From contig JALZWI010000119.1 in the NCBI GenBank assembly GCA_023299895.1, positions 1 through 10,187 of the forward strand: DNA of 10,187 nucleotides, written 5' to 3'. Made by a program: the position numbers and the translations under genes. Positions 1-7,865 of this stretch are shown piece by piece. This DNA comes from Arenicella sp. Its GTDB lineage: Bacteria > Pseudomonadota > Gammaproteobacteria > Arenicellales > Arenicellaceae. Positions within the stretch are counted from its first letter, which is position 1, and the number at the start of each line of letters is the position of its first letter. The notes under the pieces were generated by a model that was given only the letters and a program-made list of their open reading frames with translations, was not told where the DNA came from and searched no databases.

Positions 1-246
1 ATCGCCGTAACTGGTAACAAAGAAGAAGGCAAAATTTATTATCGTCACACAGGATTCCCTGGCGGTATTAAAGACGTAAATGTTCGTCAACTTCGTGAGC
101 ACGCTCCTGAAAGAATCATCGAGAATGCAGTTCGTGGCATGTTGCCAAAGAACTCTCTTGGTCGTGCAATGTTCAAAAAGTTACACGTTTATGCTGGTTC
201 AGAGCATAAGCATGAAGCTCAACAGCCAAAAGCGTTAGAGCTTTAA
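1..246 (+). CDS. rplM: 50S ribosomal protein L13, 3' part
   Basis: Large-subunit ribosomal protein L13, an early-assembling 23S rRNA binding protein. The window begins inside the gene in frame 1, and 81 C-terminal residues are readable before the TAA stop. The segment [12 protein letters not shown], the following [21 protein letters not shown] and [13 protein letters not shown] are hallmark L13 C-terminal blocks. The ending [14 protein letters not shown] is also typical for gammaproteobacterial L13. The next gene is rpsI after 26 bases, the usual rplM-rpsI operon, so promoter and L13 start lie outside the window to the left. Nothing is damaged in the visible part. Identification is from recognised family motifs and is very secure. 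Confidence 0.97.
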   Translation: MAVTGNKEEGKIYYRHTGFPGGIKDVNVRQLREHAPERIIENAVRGMLPKNSLGRAMFKKLHVYAGSEHKHEAQQPKALEL

Positions 247-272
247 GCCCTTAAGATCGAGGAGATTTATAA

Positions 273-668
273 ATGGCATCTACAGAAATTTATTTAGGCA
301 CGGGTCGACGTAAGTCATCAACTGCCCGTGTTCGTATTCAATCAGGTTCAGGTAGCATAACCGTTAATTCTCGACCTCTGGATGAGTATTTTGGTCGTGA
401 AACTGCGCGTATGATTGTTCGTCAACCGTTAACACTGCTTGATATGGAAAGCACTTTTGACATCAACGTAAACGTCCAAGGCGGCGGCGGCAGCGGCCAA
501 GCTGGCGCGATTCGTCATGGCATTACTCGTGCTTTATTGTCTTATGACGAAGAATTACGTTCGCAACTACGTGCAGCTGGTTTTGTAACCCGTGATGCGC
601 GTGAAGTTGAGCGTAAGAAAGTTGGCTTGAAAGGCGCACGTCGTAAGCCACAATTCTCGAAACGTTAA
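273..668 (+). CDS. rpsI: 30S ribosomal protein S9
   Basis: Small-subunit ribosomal protein S9 (uS9), whose C-terminal tail reaches the P-site tRNA. The protein has 131 residues, matching the usual ~130. Visible motifs are the N-terminal [14 protein letters not shown], the central [19 protein letters not shown], and the basic end [17 protein letters not shown] with the conserved terminal SKR. The ATG is preceded by GAGGAG at 259-264 with 8 bases of spacing, a strong ribosome binding site that fixes the start. It is the second gene of the rplM-rpsI operon and is closed by the terminator at 697-727. Confidence 0.98.
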   Translation: MASTEIYLGTGRRKSSTARVRIQSGSGSITVNSRPLDEYFGRETARMIVRQPLTLLDMESTFDINVNVQGGGGSGQAGAIRHGITRALLSYDEELRSQLRAAGFVTRDAREVERKKVGLKGARRKPQFSKR

Positions 669-696
669 TCACGCAATTGTTACGAGTAATCGTTTC

Positions 697-727
697 AAAA
701 AAACCAGCCATAGGCTGGTTTTTTTTT
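697..727 (+). terminator. Rho-independent terminator after rpsI
   Basis: A perfect inverted repeat: AAACCAGCC (701-709), loop ATA (710-712), GGCTGGTTT (713-721). The stem is preceded by more A (697-700) and continues into an unbroken T run to 727. The GC core CCAGCC/GGCTGG followed by nine T is a textbook intrinsic terminator ending the rplM-rpsI transcript. Because the left arm starts with an A run, it could also act on the opposite strand, but no minus-strand gene feeds into it here. Confidence 0.93.
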
Positions 728-827
728 GTTTGGTGAGGCGCGCGAGTATGTCGAAAATGCCTGCAAGGGTTTTAGGCTGTCCTGATTAGTGTGTTGAGAA
801 GTCGTTATTACATACTCCTTGAACTGC

Positions 828-855
828 TTGACTGAACTTAAAAACGCACTACACT
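828..855 (+). promoter_or_regulatory. Candidate sigma70 promoter for argC operon
   Basis: TTGACT (828-833) and TACACT (850-855) lie 16 bases apart and resemble the -35 and -10 elements. Transcription would start near 862, leaving a ~50-base leader before argC at 913. The position after the rpsI terminator and before the next same-strand gene fits. This is consensus matching by eye only. No convincing full ARG box was found near it. Confidence 0.45.
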
Positions 856-912
856 TATCTGTTCAGAATCATATTTATAAACAAGACTGATTAATTTCAA
901 ATTAAAAATAAA

Positions 913-1962
913 ATGGCGAATAAAATCAAAGTAGGCATTATTGGCGGAACCGGTTATACCGGAGTCGAGTTATTGCGCCTATTGGTAACTCATCCTAATG
1001 TTGAGTTATTGTTTATTACTTCACGCAGTCAAGACGGCAGGGCAGTGAGTGATTTATTTCCGAGCTTGCGCGGCTTTACTGATCTTGCTTTTAGCGCGCC
1101 AGATGTTAAAAACTATCAAGCATGTGATGTGGTCTTTAGCGCTACGCCTAATGGTATTGCTATGCAGCATGCGCGTGAACTGCTTGAGCATGACACGAAA
1201 CTTATTGATCTGGCCGCCGACTTTAGAATAAAAGATATTGCGACTTGGGAAAAGTGGTATGGCATGCAGCATGCTTGTCCTGAGTTGGTAGAGCAAGCAG
1301 TCTATGGTTTGCCAGAGATGAATAGAGAGCAGATTAAGCTGGCCAAAATTGTGGCCAATCCTGGTTGTTATCCAACAGCAACAACGCTCGGTTTTATGCC
1401 CTTAGTTTCAAACCGCTTGGTTGATGGTTCTAACTTAATAGCCGATACTAAATCAGGTGTAACCGGCGCGGGTCGTGGTGCTAGTGTTGCGAATCTTTAT
1501 AGTGAAGTAGCTGACAGCTTTAAAGCATATTCAGTTGCGGGGCATAGACATCATCCTGAGATTAGCCAAAATTTGGCTTCTATTCATAATGCAGATGTAA
1601 GCCTTACCTTTGTGCCTCATTTAACGCCGATGTTGCGAGGCATTCATGCCACGTTATATGCGGACTTGTTGAACTCAGAGCAATCACTTGAAGATCTGCA
1701 TTCAATCTTTGTCAAAACGTATCAAGACGAGCCATTTGTTGATGTTATGCCGTTAGGCTCTCATCCCGATACCCGTTCTGTTAAGTCATCAAATATGTGC
1801 CGTATAGCTTTGCATAAAGCCGGTGGTTCAGGAAAAGTCGTGGTTTTATCCGTGATTGATAATTTAACTAAGGGTGCGGCTGGTCAGGCTGTACAGAACA
1901 TGAATTTGATGTATGGTCATAACGAGAGTGTTGGTCTTTTAATGCCTGCACTTTTACCATAA
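913..1962 (+). CDS. argC: N-acetyl-gamma-glutamyl-phosphate reductase
   Basis: Third step of arginine biosynthesis: NADPH-dependent reduction of N-acetylglutamyl-5-phosphate to the semialdehyde, in the cytoplasm. The protein has 349 residues, normal for the ~340-residue ArgC type. It starts with the Rossmann nucleotide-binding motif [10 protein letters not shown] (residues 8-17). The catalytic cysteine is C152 in NPGCYPT, and the conserved GHRHHPEI block with the catalytic histidine region begins at G210. [10 protein letters not shown] and the C-terminal VVSVIDNL-type segment ([22 protein letters not shown]) are also present. The ATG has no clear Shine-Dalgarno sequence, only an A-rich leader (AAATTAAAAATAAA), but the glycine-rich motif sits at the expected distance. 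It leads a likely operon with the following gene 27 bases on. Confidence 0.97.
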   Translation: MANKIKVGIIGGTGYTGVELLRLLVTHPNVELLFITSRSQDGRAVSDLFPSLRGFTDLAFSAPDVKNYQACDVVFSATPNGIAMQHARELLEHDTKLIDLAADFRIKDIATWEKWYGMQHACPELVEQAVYGLPEMNREQIKLAKIVANPGCYPTATTLGFMPLVSNRLVDGSNLIADTKSGVTGAGRGASVANLYSEVADSFKAYSVAGHRHHPEISQNLASIHNADVSLTFVPHLTPMLRGIHATLYADLLNSEQSLEDLHSIFVKTYQDEPFVDVMPLGSHPDTRSVKSSNMCRIALHKAGGSGKVVVLSVIDNLTKGAAGQAVQNMNLMYGHNESVGLLMPALLP

Positions 1963-1989
1963 TACCTTGCTGATAAATAAGAAAAGCTA

Positions 1990-2721
1990 ATGATCAGAAA
2001 TTCCACCAATCAAATTTCGATAAAGCCTCGAGTTTCAACTAAGGTAAAAGTAATCGCTGCAATAGTGGCTACTTTAATTTTTCTGTCGTTAGTTTACTTA
2101 AGCTATGGTTTTGGAGTTCGTTCGGGGCATAATCAATATGAACAAGACTCGGCACTAATTACACAGTTAAATAGTACGATTAATGGCTTGCAAAATGATC
2201 TTGATAAATCGCAACAGCAAATAATTTTCTCGGATAGACAAAAGCAAATTCAAGAAGAAGCGTATAAGCAAATGAGTGCGGCTTATGCGAGTTCAGAGCA
2301 AAAAAACCGTTACCTTGGTTCTCGTTTAGATTTTTATCGAAGTATTATTTCACCTGAAGGTGGTCAATCAGGGCCCGCTATTCAAGCCATTGAATATCGC
2401 AAAGAAGATGGGCTAACAGGTTCTGATATTGCATTTGACGTAACCTTAGTACAAGCAATTAAACACAAGGTAAACGTGACAGGTAATTTAGTAATTGAGC
2501 TTTATGATGGTGACACAAAGGTTAGTCAGTGGCCAAAAAATGAGCCACGGAGTGTTAATTATCAATATTTTCAACAAATATCCGGTGTTTTTGAGTCGGT
2601 AGAGAAGTCGGAAAATGCTAGTATAAAGGTTGTTTTAAGCCTGCGTGATGGCGCATCGCTAGAAAAATCATTCGTAGTTGATGTTAATAAGCTTATTATT
2701 GAGGCAGATGAGGCTAAGTGA
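1990..2721 (+). CDS. Single-pass membrane coiled-coil protein, DUF6776-like
   Basis: Function unknown. The 243-residue product has a short positively charged cytoplasmic N-terminus and one membrane helix (about residues 19-41, VKVIAAIVATLIFLSLVYL). It then has a Gln/Ser/Lys-rich coiled-coil-like stretch (about 53-112). The block LDFYRSIISPEGGQSG begins at L113 and precedes a C-terminal beta-rich domain to residue 243. No cleavable signal is evident, so I infer a type II inner-membrane protein facing the periplasm. The FYR-x-I-ISPE block and the position between argC and a bactofilin match, from memory, the family called DUF6776 in Pseudomonas-type genomes (PA0663 position). Start chosen as the ATG 27 bases after argC; the upstream GAAAAG is a weak ribosome site. 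Conserved placement suggests an envelope role with the bactofilin, but this is inference. Confidence 0.85.
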   Translation: MIRNSTNQISIKPRVSTKVKVIAAIVATLIFLSLVYLSYGFGVRSGHNQYEQDSALITQLNSTINGLQNDLDKSQQQIIFSDRQKQIQEEAYKQMSAAYASSEQKNRYLGSRLDFYRSIISPEGGQSGPAIQAIEYRKEDGLTGSDIAFDVTLVQAIKHKVNVTGNLVIELYDGDTKVSQWPKNEPRSVNYQYFQQISGVFESVEKSENASIKVVLSLRDGASLEKSFVVDVNKLIIEADEAK

Positions 2722-2764
2722 ATCGCCAAAAAAATATAGTTTGTTGCACCGAGATTATTAATTT

Positions 2765-3193
2765 ATGAGAAATAAGATGAAAAGATCAAAAGAAAAAACA
2801 AGTACTCCTGTTGAAACCATTGATACCTTAATTGGTTCAGGCTCTATTTTACAAGGGGACCTGGAATTTGTTGGCGGTTTACGGATTGACGGTCACGTAA
2901 AAGGGCATGTTTCTGCACAAGATACGAATAACGGTACTTTGGTGTTAAGTGAGTCTGGCATTGTGGAAGGTGATATTAATGTCCCGCACGTAATTGTAAA
3001 TGGTACAGTGAAGGGCAATATCGTTTCATCTGGTCAAGTTGAGTTACAAGCTCATGCAAGAATTACAGGTGACATTCATTACACATCTGTTGAAATGGCC
3101 TTAGGTGCACTATTGAATGGTAGTCTGGTATCTGATACTAGCGCGCCTGTGTATGATGTTATTTCAGGTGGTGCAGAACAAAACGAAGCTTGA
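2765..3193 (+). CDS. Bactofilin (polymer-forming cytoskeletal protein)
   Basis: Bactofilins (DUF583) are small right-handed beta-helix proteins that polymerise without nucleotide and act as membrane-associated scaffolds for cell-wall enzymes. The 142-residue product shows the family opening TLIGSGSILQGDLEFVGGLRIDGHVKG (about residues 21-47). Repeated short beta strands with glycine turns follow (GIVEGDINVPHVIVNGTVKGNIV), up to about residue 120, flanked by short disordered ends. A second in-frame ATG at 2780 would remove only five residues; neither start has a strong ribosome site. The gene lies 43 bases after the membrane protein and upstream of erpA. Bactofilin genes elsewhere are often linked to M23 peptidases, and one is encoded convergently at 4804-6258. 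Confidence 0.93.
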   Translation: MRNKMKRSKEKTSTPVETIDTLIGSGSILQGDLEFVGGLRIDGHVKGHVSAQDTNNGTLVLSESGIVEGDINVPHVIVNGTVKGNIVSSGQVELQAHARITGDIHYTSVEMALGALLNGSLVSDTSAPVYDVISGGAEQNEA

Positions 3194-3266
3194 TTTGTGT
3201 GTGCTTGGCACTACTTATTAAGTATTGAATTTTTATTTCGTTAGATTAGCAAATGAGTTTAAAAAA

Positions 3267-3632
3267 ATGATTGAAACTGAAAACGCCAATGTTGAATCAA
3301 TATCTTCTGCACTTGATTTTACAACTCAAGCGGCTTCTAAAGTGGCTGAGTTAATCGAAGAAGAAGAGAACCAAGAATTAAAGCTGCGTGTCTACGTGCA
3401 AGGTGGTGGTTGTTCTGGTTTTCAATATGGTTTTACCTTTGATGAAGATCAGCAGGAAGACGATACCGCGGTTGATAAAGATGGTGTTCGCTTGTTAGTA
3501 GACCCAATGAGTTTTCAGTATTTGATTGGCGCAAAAATTGATTATAAAGATGATTTGGATGGTGCTCGATTTATCATTAATAACCCTAATGCAAGCACTA
3601 CCTGTGGTTGTGGGTCTTCGTTTTCTGCCTAA
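3267..3632 (+). CDS. erpA: Iron-sulfur cluster insertion protein ErpA
   Basis: A-type carrier that receives [Fe-S] clusters from the Isc/Suf scaffold and passes them to apo-enzymes, including isoprenoid-pathway proteins. From the ATG at 3267 it has 121 residues (E. coli ErpA 114). All three cluster-binding cysteines are present: C49 in [13 protein letters not shown], and C113 and C115 in the ending [11 protein letters not shown]. The frame stays open upstream to a TTG at 3225, which would add 14 residues ([14 protein letters not shown]). I prefer 3267 because family members begin close to this point and the upstream TTG lacks a ribosome site; GAG at 3255-3257 gives 3267 weak support. It is probably the last gene of the argC transcript, converging with anmK 43 bases away. 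Confidence 0.95.
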   Translation: MIETENANVESISSALDFTTQAASKVAELIEEEENQELKLRVYVQGGGCSGFQYGFTFDEDQQEDDTAVDKDGVRLLVDPMSFQYLIGAKIDYKDDLDGARFIINNPNASTTCGCGSSFSA

Positions 3633-3675
3633 AGTTCCTTAAGCGAGCGCTCTTGGACTCAGGGGTGTTTTTCTT

Positions 3676-4785
3676 TCAAAGATTTGGTTCAAATTTTTGC
3701 CCTAGAACGACTGAGGTTTTTGCGCCAGTCACGCTTGGTAAATTACTAGATATATTGTGACGGTAGCAATATCCGAGCCATGCAAAACCAACGGCCTCAA
3801 CCCAATTGCTCGGCACGCCTAGTTCATCGGTTTTTCGGACTAAAAACTCGGGGAGTATCTGTTGCAAAGAACGCATCAGCTCAGGGTTTTGTGCACCACC
3901 ACCGCAAATAAATATTTCACCTTTATCGGCACCCAGTTGATCTAATGCCAGCTTAATAGAGGTGGATGTGTATGCGAGTAAAGTTGCTTGTATATCTTGT
4001 GCGGCATAATTCGCAATGTCACTAACCTGAGCCATAAGCCACGCTAGATTGTAGTAATCCGTGCCAGTGCTCTTAGGATAGGGCTTGTGCAGGTAGTCAT
4101 CTTGGATTAACTGTGACAGGAGTTTGACGTCTACTTTGCCAGAAGCTGCCCATTCGCCATTGTGATCAAAGCGTTTGCCATGGTGTTTTTCAATCCATTG
4201 ATCCAGCAAGGTATTGCTTGGCCCCGTATCAAAACCAATAACGGTTTCACTCAAACGTGTGATATTTGCAATACCACCCAGATTTAATATAAATGTACTA
4301 TCTGATTGCTTGAAAATAGCCTTGTGAAACGCGGGCATTAATGGCGCGCCTTGCCCACCATTGGCAAGATCAGCTTGTCTAAACTGAGTTATGGTTTGTA
4401 TGCCTGTTTGTTGTGCGATTAGCTGACCGCAACCTAGCTGCAAGCTATATGGTGGGCTTGCGTTGGGTTCGTGTTTAACCGTTTGCCCATGATTGGCGAT
4501 CGCAGCAATATCCTGTTTGTTTAAGCCTGCTTTTTCTATAATACTTAAACTTGCTTGCGCATAGTGTTGCGCTAATTTGTTATGAAGTGCCGAGTCTTCG
4601 TTTTTCTTTAGTGCAGAATTATTGAGAGCCGTTTGGTTGATTTGCGCTCTGAGCTTAGTCGGGAAAGGTGTGAACTCAGTCTCTAAGACTGTTAGTTTTG
4701 TCACTGACTCAAACTCGACTATCGCAGCGTCGATTCCATCGACACTGGTCCCTGACATTAAACCGATGATTAACTCACCCGTCAT
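3676..4785 (-). CDS. anmK: Anhydro-N-acetylmuramic acid kinase
   Basis: Peptidoglycan recycling enzyme. It opens the 1,6-anhydro ring of anhydro-MurNAc and phosphorylates it with ATP, giving MurNAc-6-phosphate for MurQ, in the cytoplasm. The 369 residues match the family (~370). The ASKHA-type ATP fold is shown by GLMSGTSVDGID (residues 8-19), HNLGGIANIT-like FILNLGGIANIT, GFDTGPSNTLLDQW with the probable catalytic D186, and ICGGGAQNPELM (C294, G295-297). The C-terminal block WVEAVGFAWLG is also typical. The ATG at 4785 lies 18 bases after the stop of the M23 peptidase gene, so the two are surely cotranscribed; the ribosome site is weak. Pairing a wall-cutting enzyme with a recycling kinase makes functional sense. 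Confidence 0.97.
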   Translation of the reverse strand: MTGELIIGLMSGTSVDGIDAAIVEFESVTKLTVLETEFTPFPTKLRAQINQTALNNSALKKNEDSALHNKLAQHYAQASLSIIEKAGLNKQDIAAIANHGQTVKHEPNASPPYSLQLGCGQLIAQQTGIQTITQFRQADLANGGQGAPLMPAFHKAIFKQSDSTFILNLGGIANITRLSETVIGFDTGPSNTLLDQWIEKHHGKRFDHNGEWAASGKVDVKLLSQLIQDDYLHKPYPKSTGTDYYNLAWLMAQVSDIANYAAQDIQATLLAYTSTSIKLALDQLGADKGEIFICGGGAQNPELMRSLQQILPEFLVRKTDELGVPSNWVEAVGFAWLGYCYRHNISSNLPSVTGAKTSVVLGQKFEPNL

Positions 4786-4803
4786 TATTTTCTGGGGATA
4801 TTT

Positions 4804-6258
4804 CTATAGTTGAGATGTTGTCGAGCTAGCCTTGGCTAATTGATAGCGCTTGGCAATCAAATCCAGTTCAGCAAACAACTGTCCTGATAGGCTCTCGAAG
4901 GCAGCTAGTGATGATTTTTCAATGGCTGATGCTTTAGGGGTTTTGTAAGTTAATGGATTTTTATGTATACCATCGACTTGAAATTCGTAGTGCAGGTGTG
5001 GGCCAGTCGCTAGACCTGTGCTACCAACATAACCAATTATATCTCCTTGCTTGACGCTAACACCTGACTTGATGCCGTTAGCAAACCCACTCATATGAGC
5101 GTATAAAGTTGTGAAACGACCTGCATGGCGCAGGATTGCAGTGCGCCCATAGCCACCTTTAGTACCTGCATGGATTACTTTGCCATCAGCTGTGGCACGA
5201 ATTGGTGTGCCAGTTGATGCGGCATAATCAACGCCATTGTGTGCTCGCCAAGTTTTTAAAATAGGGTGTTTACGATTACCGAAGCGTGATGAAATACGGC
5301 TAAAGTCGACTGGCGAGCGTAAGAACGTACCGAGCATGCTTTCACCTTCTGGTGTGTAGTAACTAATGTCACCTTGTTCTGTTTCAAAACGTATTGCACG
5401 GTAGGTATTACCTTGTGTGGTAAATTCCGCTGCTAATATATTACCATCAGCCAGCTTCTCGCCATTGAGTCTGTAATCGTCATAGATGACATGGAAGCGA
5501 TCACTACCACGAATGTCTTGAGCAAAATCAATGTCCCAGCCAAAGATACGAATCATTTCCATAACTAGGTTGATTGTTAAGCCGGCATCCAATGCCGCCT
5601 CATACAAAGAAGAAGTGATTTCCGCCGAGACATGGTGTTGCACGATTTTATAGGGTAAATCGATGATTTGTGCATCATCAATTAAGCCGCCGGTGAATGT
5701 CACTAAAAATTCTTGTAGGGAATTACTTGGGTAGCTGATCTCTTTTAATTCAGCATTGTCATCTAAGCGAAAAGTAAGTTCTTTACCAATCGACAGTGTT
5801 ACAAGCCTTTGAGCGTCTTGGTGAAGGCTAATGCGATGTGGCAATGCTGAGTCAAGAGACAGCTTTTTGAATATAAGACCAAGCGTCTCACCTTTTTTGA
5901 TTGTGTGCTTAACTTCCGTCAATTGAGGAGTTTCTGGAAGGTTAGCTTCTTTGATTGCTTCGTTCGCAATGATCAGTTGAGTGTTGCTTAGTTTGGGCTT
6001 GCTTTGCGCTTGGTTAATTATCCGCTCGTTGTTAACTAAATCAATGTCATTAAGAAGAAGCGCAAACTCTAATTTAATATCTGTTTCGGAATCTTCATAA
6101 ATTGTTGCAGTAGTCGTATGAGTAATCCAGCTCCCAGTTAATATGACTAAGCTGCCCAGACACCAATGGCGTTTTTTAATCTTATGCTGTTTAGGAGTGC
6201 GACTACTAGTATTAGTCTTGGCGCTGTTATAGAACACGTCAGAGACAATCAGTTTCAT
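4804..6258 (-). CDS. M23 family (LytM-type) peptidoglycan endopeptidase
   Basis: Membrane-anchored or exported zinc endopeptidase of the MepM-like group, expected to cut peptide cross-links in the periplasm. With the ATG at 6258 it has 484 residues. A basic N-terminus is followed by a hydrophobic segment (about 32-50, CLGSLVILTGSWIT) and a linker. An OapA/LysM-like region begins at TIKKGETLGLIFKKL, a second domain follows, and the M23 domain starts near residue 320. Zinc ligands are H340 and D344 (HNGVD) and H423 (GPHLHYE). Partner histidines are H388 (YAHMSG) and H421, so the active site looks complete. The frame is open upstream to a GTG at 6354 (516 residues, +32) with another ATG at 6294. 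None has a clear ribosome site. I chose 6258 because the extension is AT-driven in composition and the shorter length fits relatives. Confidence 0.93.
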   Translation of the reverse strand: MKLIVSDVFYNSAKTNTSSRTPKQHKIKKRHWCLGSLVILTGSWITHTTTATIYEDSETDIKLEFALLLNDIDLVNNERIINQAQSKPKLSNTQLIIANEAIKEANLPETPQLTEVKHTIKKGETLGLIFKKLSLDSALPHRISLHQDAQRLVTLSIGKELTFRLDDNAELKEISYPSNSLQEFLVTFTGGLIDDAQIIDLPYKIVQHHVSAEITSSLYEAALDAGLTINLVMEMIRIFGWDIDFAQDIRGSDRFHVIYDDYRLNGEKLADGNILAAEFTTQGNTYRAIRFETEQGDISYYTPEGESMLGTFLRSPVDFSRISSRFGNRKHPILKTWRAHNGVDYAASTGTPIRATADGKVIHAGTKGGYGRTAILRHAGRFTTLYAHMSGFANGIKSGVSVKQGDIIGYVGSTGLATGPHLHYEFQVDGIHKNPLTYKTPKASAIEKSSLAAFESLSGQLFAELDLIAKRYQLAKASSTTSQL

Positions 6259-6354
6259 TCGCGTAATATTGTTTTTAATAGTGATGCCGAGCATGAATAT
6301 GGTTAGTGATAAATTATTTAAGTAATGATGAATAAGTAATCTACTTTCAGGCAC

Positions 6355-6654
6355 ATAAATAAATTGAGGCCTGTAATAGTTTATCTATTTAGTTAATGTC
6401 TATTGAAATAAAAAGAAAATGAAAAACCAGAAATATTATTGTTTTAATTGTGGTGGTTTATTTATAATTTAGCGAAGATTATCACGCAATTGTAAGCAAA
6501 AACAGCTGAATTGTAATGTTTAGTATTATTGGTAATAAAAGTGAAATAGGTCTTCCGGTACTGACTTTACGTTGTGACTTGTCATAGAGTCTTGTAGCGT
6601 TTAGTCTTCGCCTATTAATAAACAATAATCATTACTGTTAAATAGGATCAATCA
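6355..6654. other. Divergent intergenic region, peptidase / tyrS
   Basis: About 300 bases (nearly 400 if the peptidase begins at 6258), very AT-rich, between divergently transcribed genes. It must contain promoters for both directions. For tyrS I see only weak -35/-10 candidates, such as TTGTGA at 6572-6577 with TAGCGT 17 bases on. No tRNA, riboswitch, T-box or coding stretch is recognisable. Confidence 0.6.
6373..6402 (-). promoter_or_regulatory. Candidate promoter for M23 peptidase-anmK
   Basis: Read on the minus strand, TAGACA (6402-6397) and TATTAC (6378-6373) are separated by 18 bases and resemble -35 and -10 elements. Transcription would start around 6366, upstream of all three possible starts of the peptidase. 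The match is moderate in a very AT-rich region where such hits arise easily. Confidence 0.3.
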
Positions 6655-7851
6655 GTGTCTCAAGATGTCTCACAAGTCATGCAGCAATTACTGCGCGGTG
6701 CCGATGAAATAATTCCGCAAGCTGAATTAGAAACCAAACTTAAAACAGGCAAGCCACTGGAAGTCAAAGCGGGTTTTGACCCAACGGCTCCTGACTTACA
6801 CCTTGGTCACACGGTGCTAATTAATAAGCTACGTCAATTCCAGCAGCTTGGCCATAACGTTACCTTCTTAATAGGTGACTTCACCGGTTTGATTGGTGAC
6901 CCTACGGGCAAGAGCGCAACGCGCCCAGCATTAACTGAAGCAGAGGTCAAAGCCAATGCGGTGACTTACCAAGAGCAAGTGTTTAAAATTCTTGATCCTG
7001 AGTTAACCAAGGTGCGCTTTAATTCGCAATGGATGAATGCAATGTCATCGGCGGATATGATTAAGTTGACAGCACAGTATACGGTTGCCCGAATGCTCGA
7101 GCGCGATGACTTCAGTAAACGCTATGCCGCCAATCAGTCTATTTCTATTCACGAATTTTTATACCCATTAGTTCAAGGCTATGATTCTGTCGCATTAAGT
7201 GCCGACATTGAATTAGGCGGCACAGATCAAAAATTTAATTTATTGGTTGGCCGTGAAATGCAAAAGGCTTACGGCAAACCTCAGCAAGCGATTTTGACTG
7301 TGCCGATTTTAGAAGGTCTAGATGGCGTACAAAAAATGTCCAAATCGTTGGGTAACTACATCGGCATTACCGACGCTCCGAATGATATGTTTGGCAAGCT
7401 CATGTCCGTTTCTGATGAGATGATGTGGCGATATTTCGAATTGCTCAGCTTTCGCCCAATGAGTGAAATTGAAAATTTTCAGCAACAAATAGCAGAAGGT
7501 GCTAACCCTAGAGATATAAAGTTTTTATTATGCGAAGAAATTATTAGTCGCTTCCACGATCAAGCCTCAGCCGATTCAGCTAAGCAAGATTTTATTCAGC
7601 GCTTTCAAAAAAACGCCATCCCAGATGAGATGCCTGAAGTATCGATTGATCTGGGCGAGGGTTTGCCCATCGCAAACCTCTGTAAACAAGCGCAACTGTG
7701 CACAGGTACATCTGATGCCATGCGCATGGTTAAGCAAGGCGCGGTTAAAATTAATGGCGAAAAAATAGCTGACCCTAAACAGGTAATTAGTGAAACAGAA
7801 TCGTTTGTTCTGCAAGTTGGCAAACGCAAATTTGCTCGAATAATTGTTTAA
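6655..7851 (+). CDS. tyrS: Tyrosyl-tRNA synthetase
   Basis: Class I aminoacyl-tRNA synthetase that activates tyrosine with ATP and charges tRNA-Tyr. It has 398 residues. The HIGH signature is HLGH at residues 49-52 in [15 protein letters not shown], and the KMSKS loop is residues 227-231. [14 protein letters not shown] is the conserved block preceding it. An S4 RNA-binding domain ends the protein (about 335-398, with [16 protein letters not shown]). The long-insert form with [17 protein letters not shown] is the TyrRS type found in Pseudomonas-like genomes. Translation starts at a GTG: AGGA at 6644-6647 lies 7 bases before it, and no better in-frame ATG exists before M9. Divergent from the peptidase gene; a DUF1036 gene follows immediately. 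Confidence 0.97.
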   Translation: MSQDVSQVMQQLLRGADEIIPQAELETKLKTGKPLEVKAGFDPTAPDLHLGHTVLINKLRQFQQLGHNVTFLIGDFTGLIGDPTGKSATRPALTEAEVKANAVTYQEQVFKILDPELTKVRFNSQWMNAMSSADMIKLTAQYTVARMLERDDFSKRYAANQSISIHEFLYPLVQGYDSVALSADIELGGTDQKFNLLVGREMQKAYGKPQQAILTVPILEGLDGVQKMSKSLGNYIGITDAPNDMFGKLMSVSDEMMWRYFELLSFRPMSEIENFQQQIAEGANPRDIKFLLCEEIISRFHDQASADSAKQDFIQRFQKNAIPDEMPEVSIDLGEGLPIANLCKQAQLCTGTSDAMRMVKQGAVKINGEKIADPKQVISETESFVLQVGKRKFARIIV

Positions 7852-7865
7852 AATTAAAGGCTATG

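Noticed and set aside
668..680. 13-base sequence ATCACGCAATTGT repeated exactly at 6481-6493
   Set aside because: One 13-base match in about 10 kb is expected by chance, and the flanks differ.
523..711. 62-codon minus-strand frame over the end of rpsI and its terminator
   Set aside because: It overlaps a well-supported ribosomal gene and begins inside the terminator hairpin; a shadow frame.
861..905. ARG-box-like AT-rich sequences before argC (AGAATCATATTTAT, TGATTAATTTCA)
   Set aside because: Each matches only part of the ArgR consensus or has the wrong spacing, and AT-rich leaders give such partial hits often.
3225..3266. TTG-started 14-residue extension of ErpA
   Set aside because: No ribosome site for the TTG, and the family normally begins near the ATG at 3267.
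3633..3675. Possible bidirectional terminator between erpA and anmK (palindrome GAGCGCTC at 3645-3652 and a T-rich tail)
   Set aside because: The palindrome leaves no loop, and the wider stem needs mismatches and G-U pairs; not convincing.
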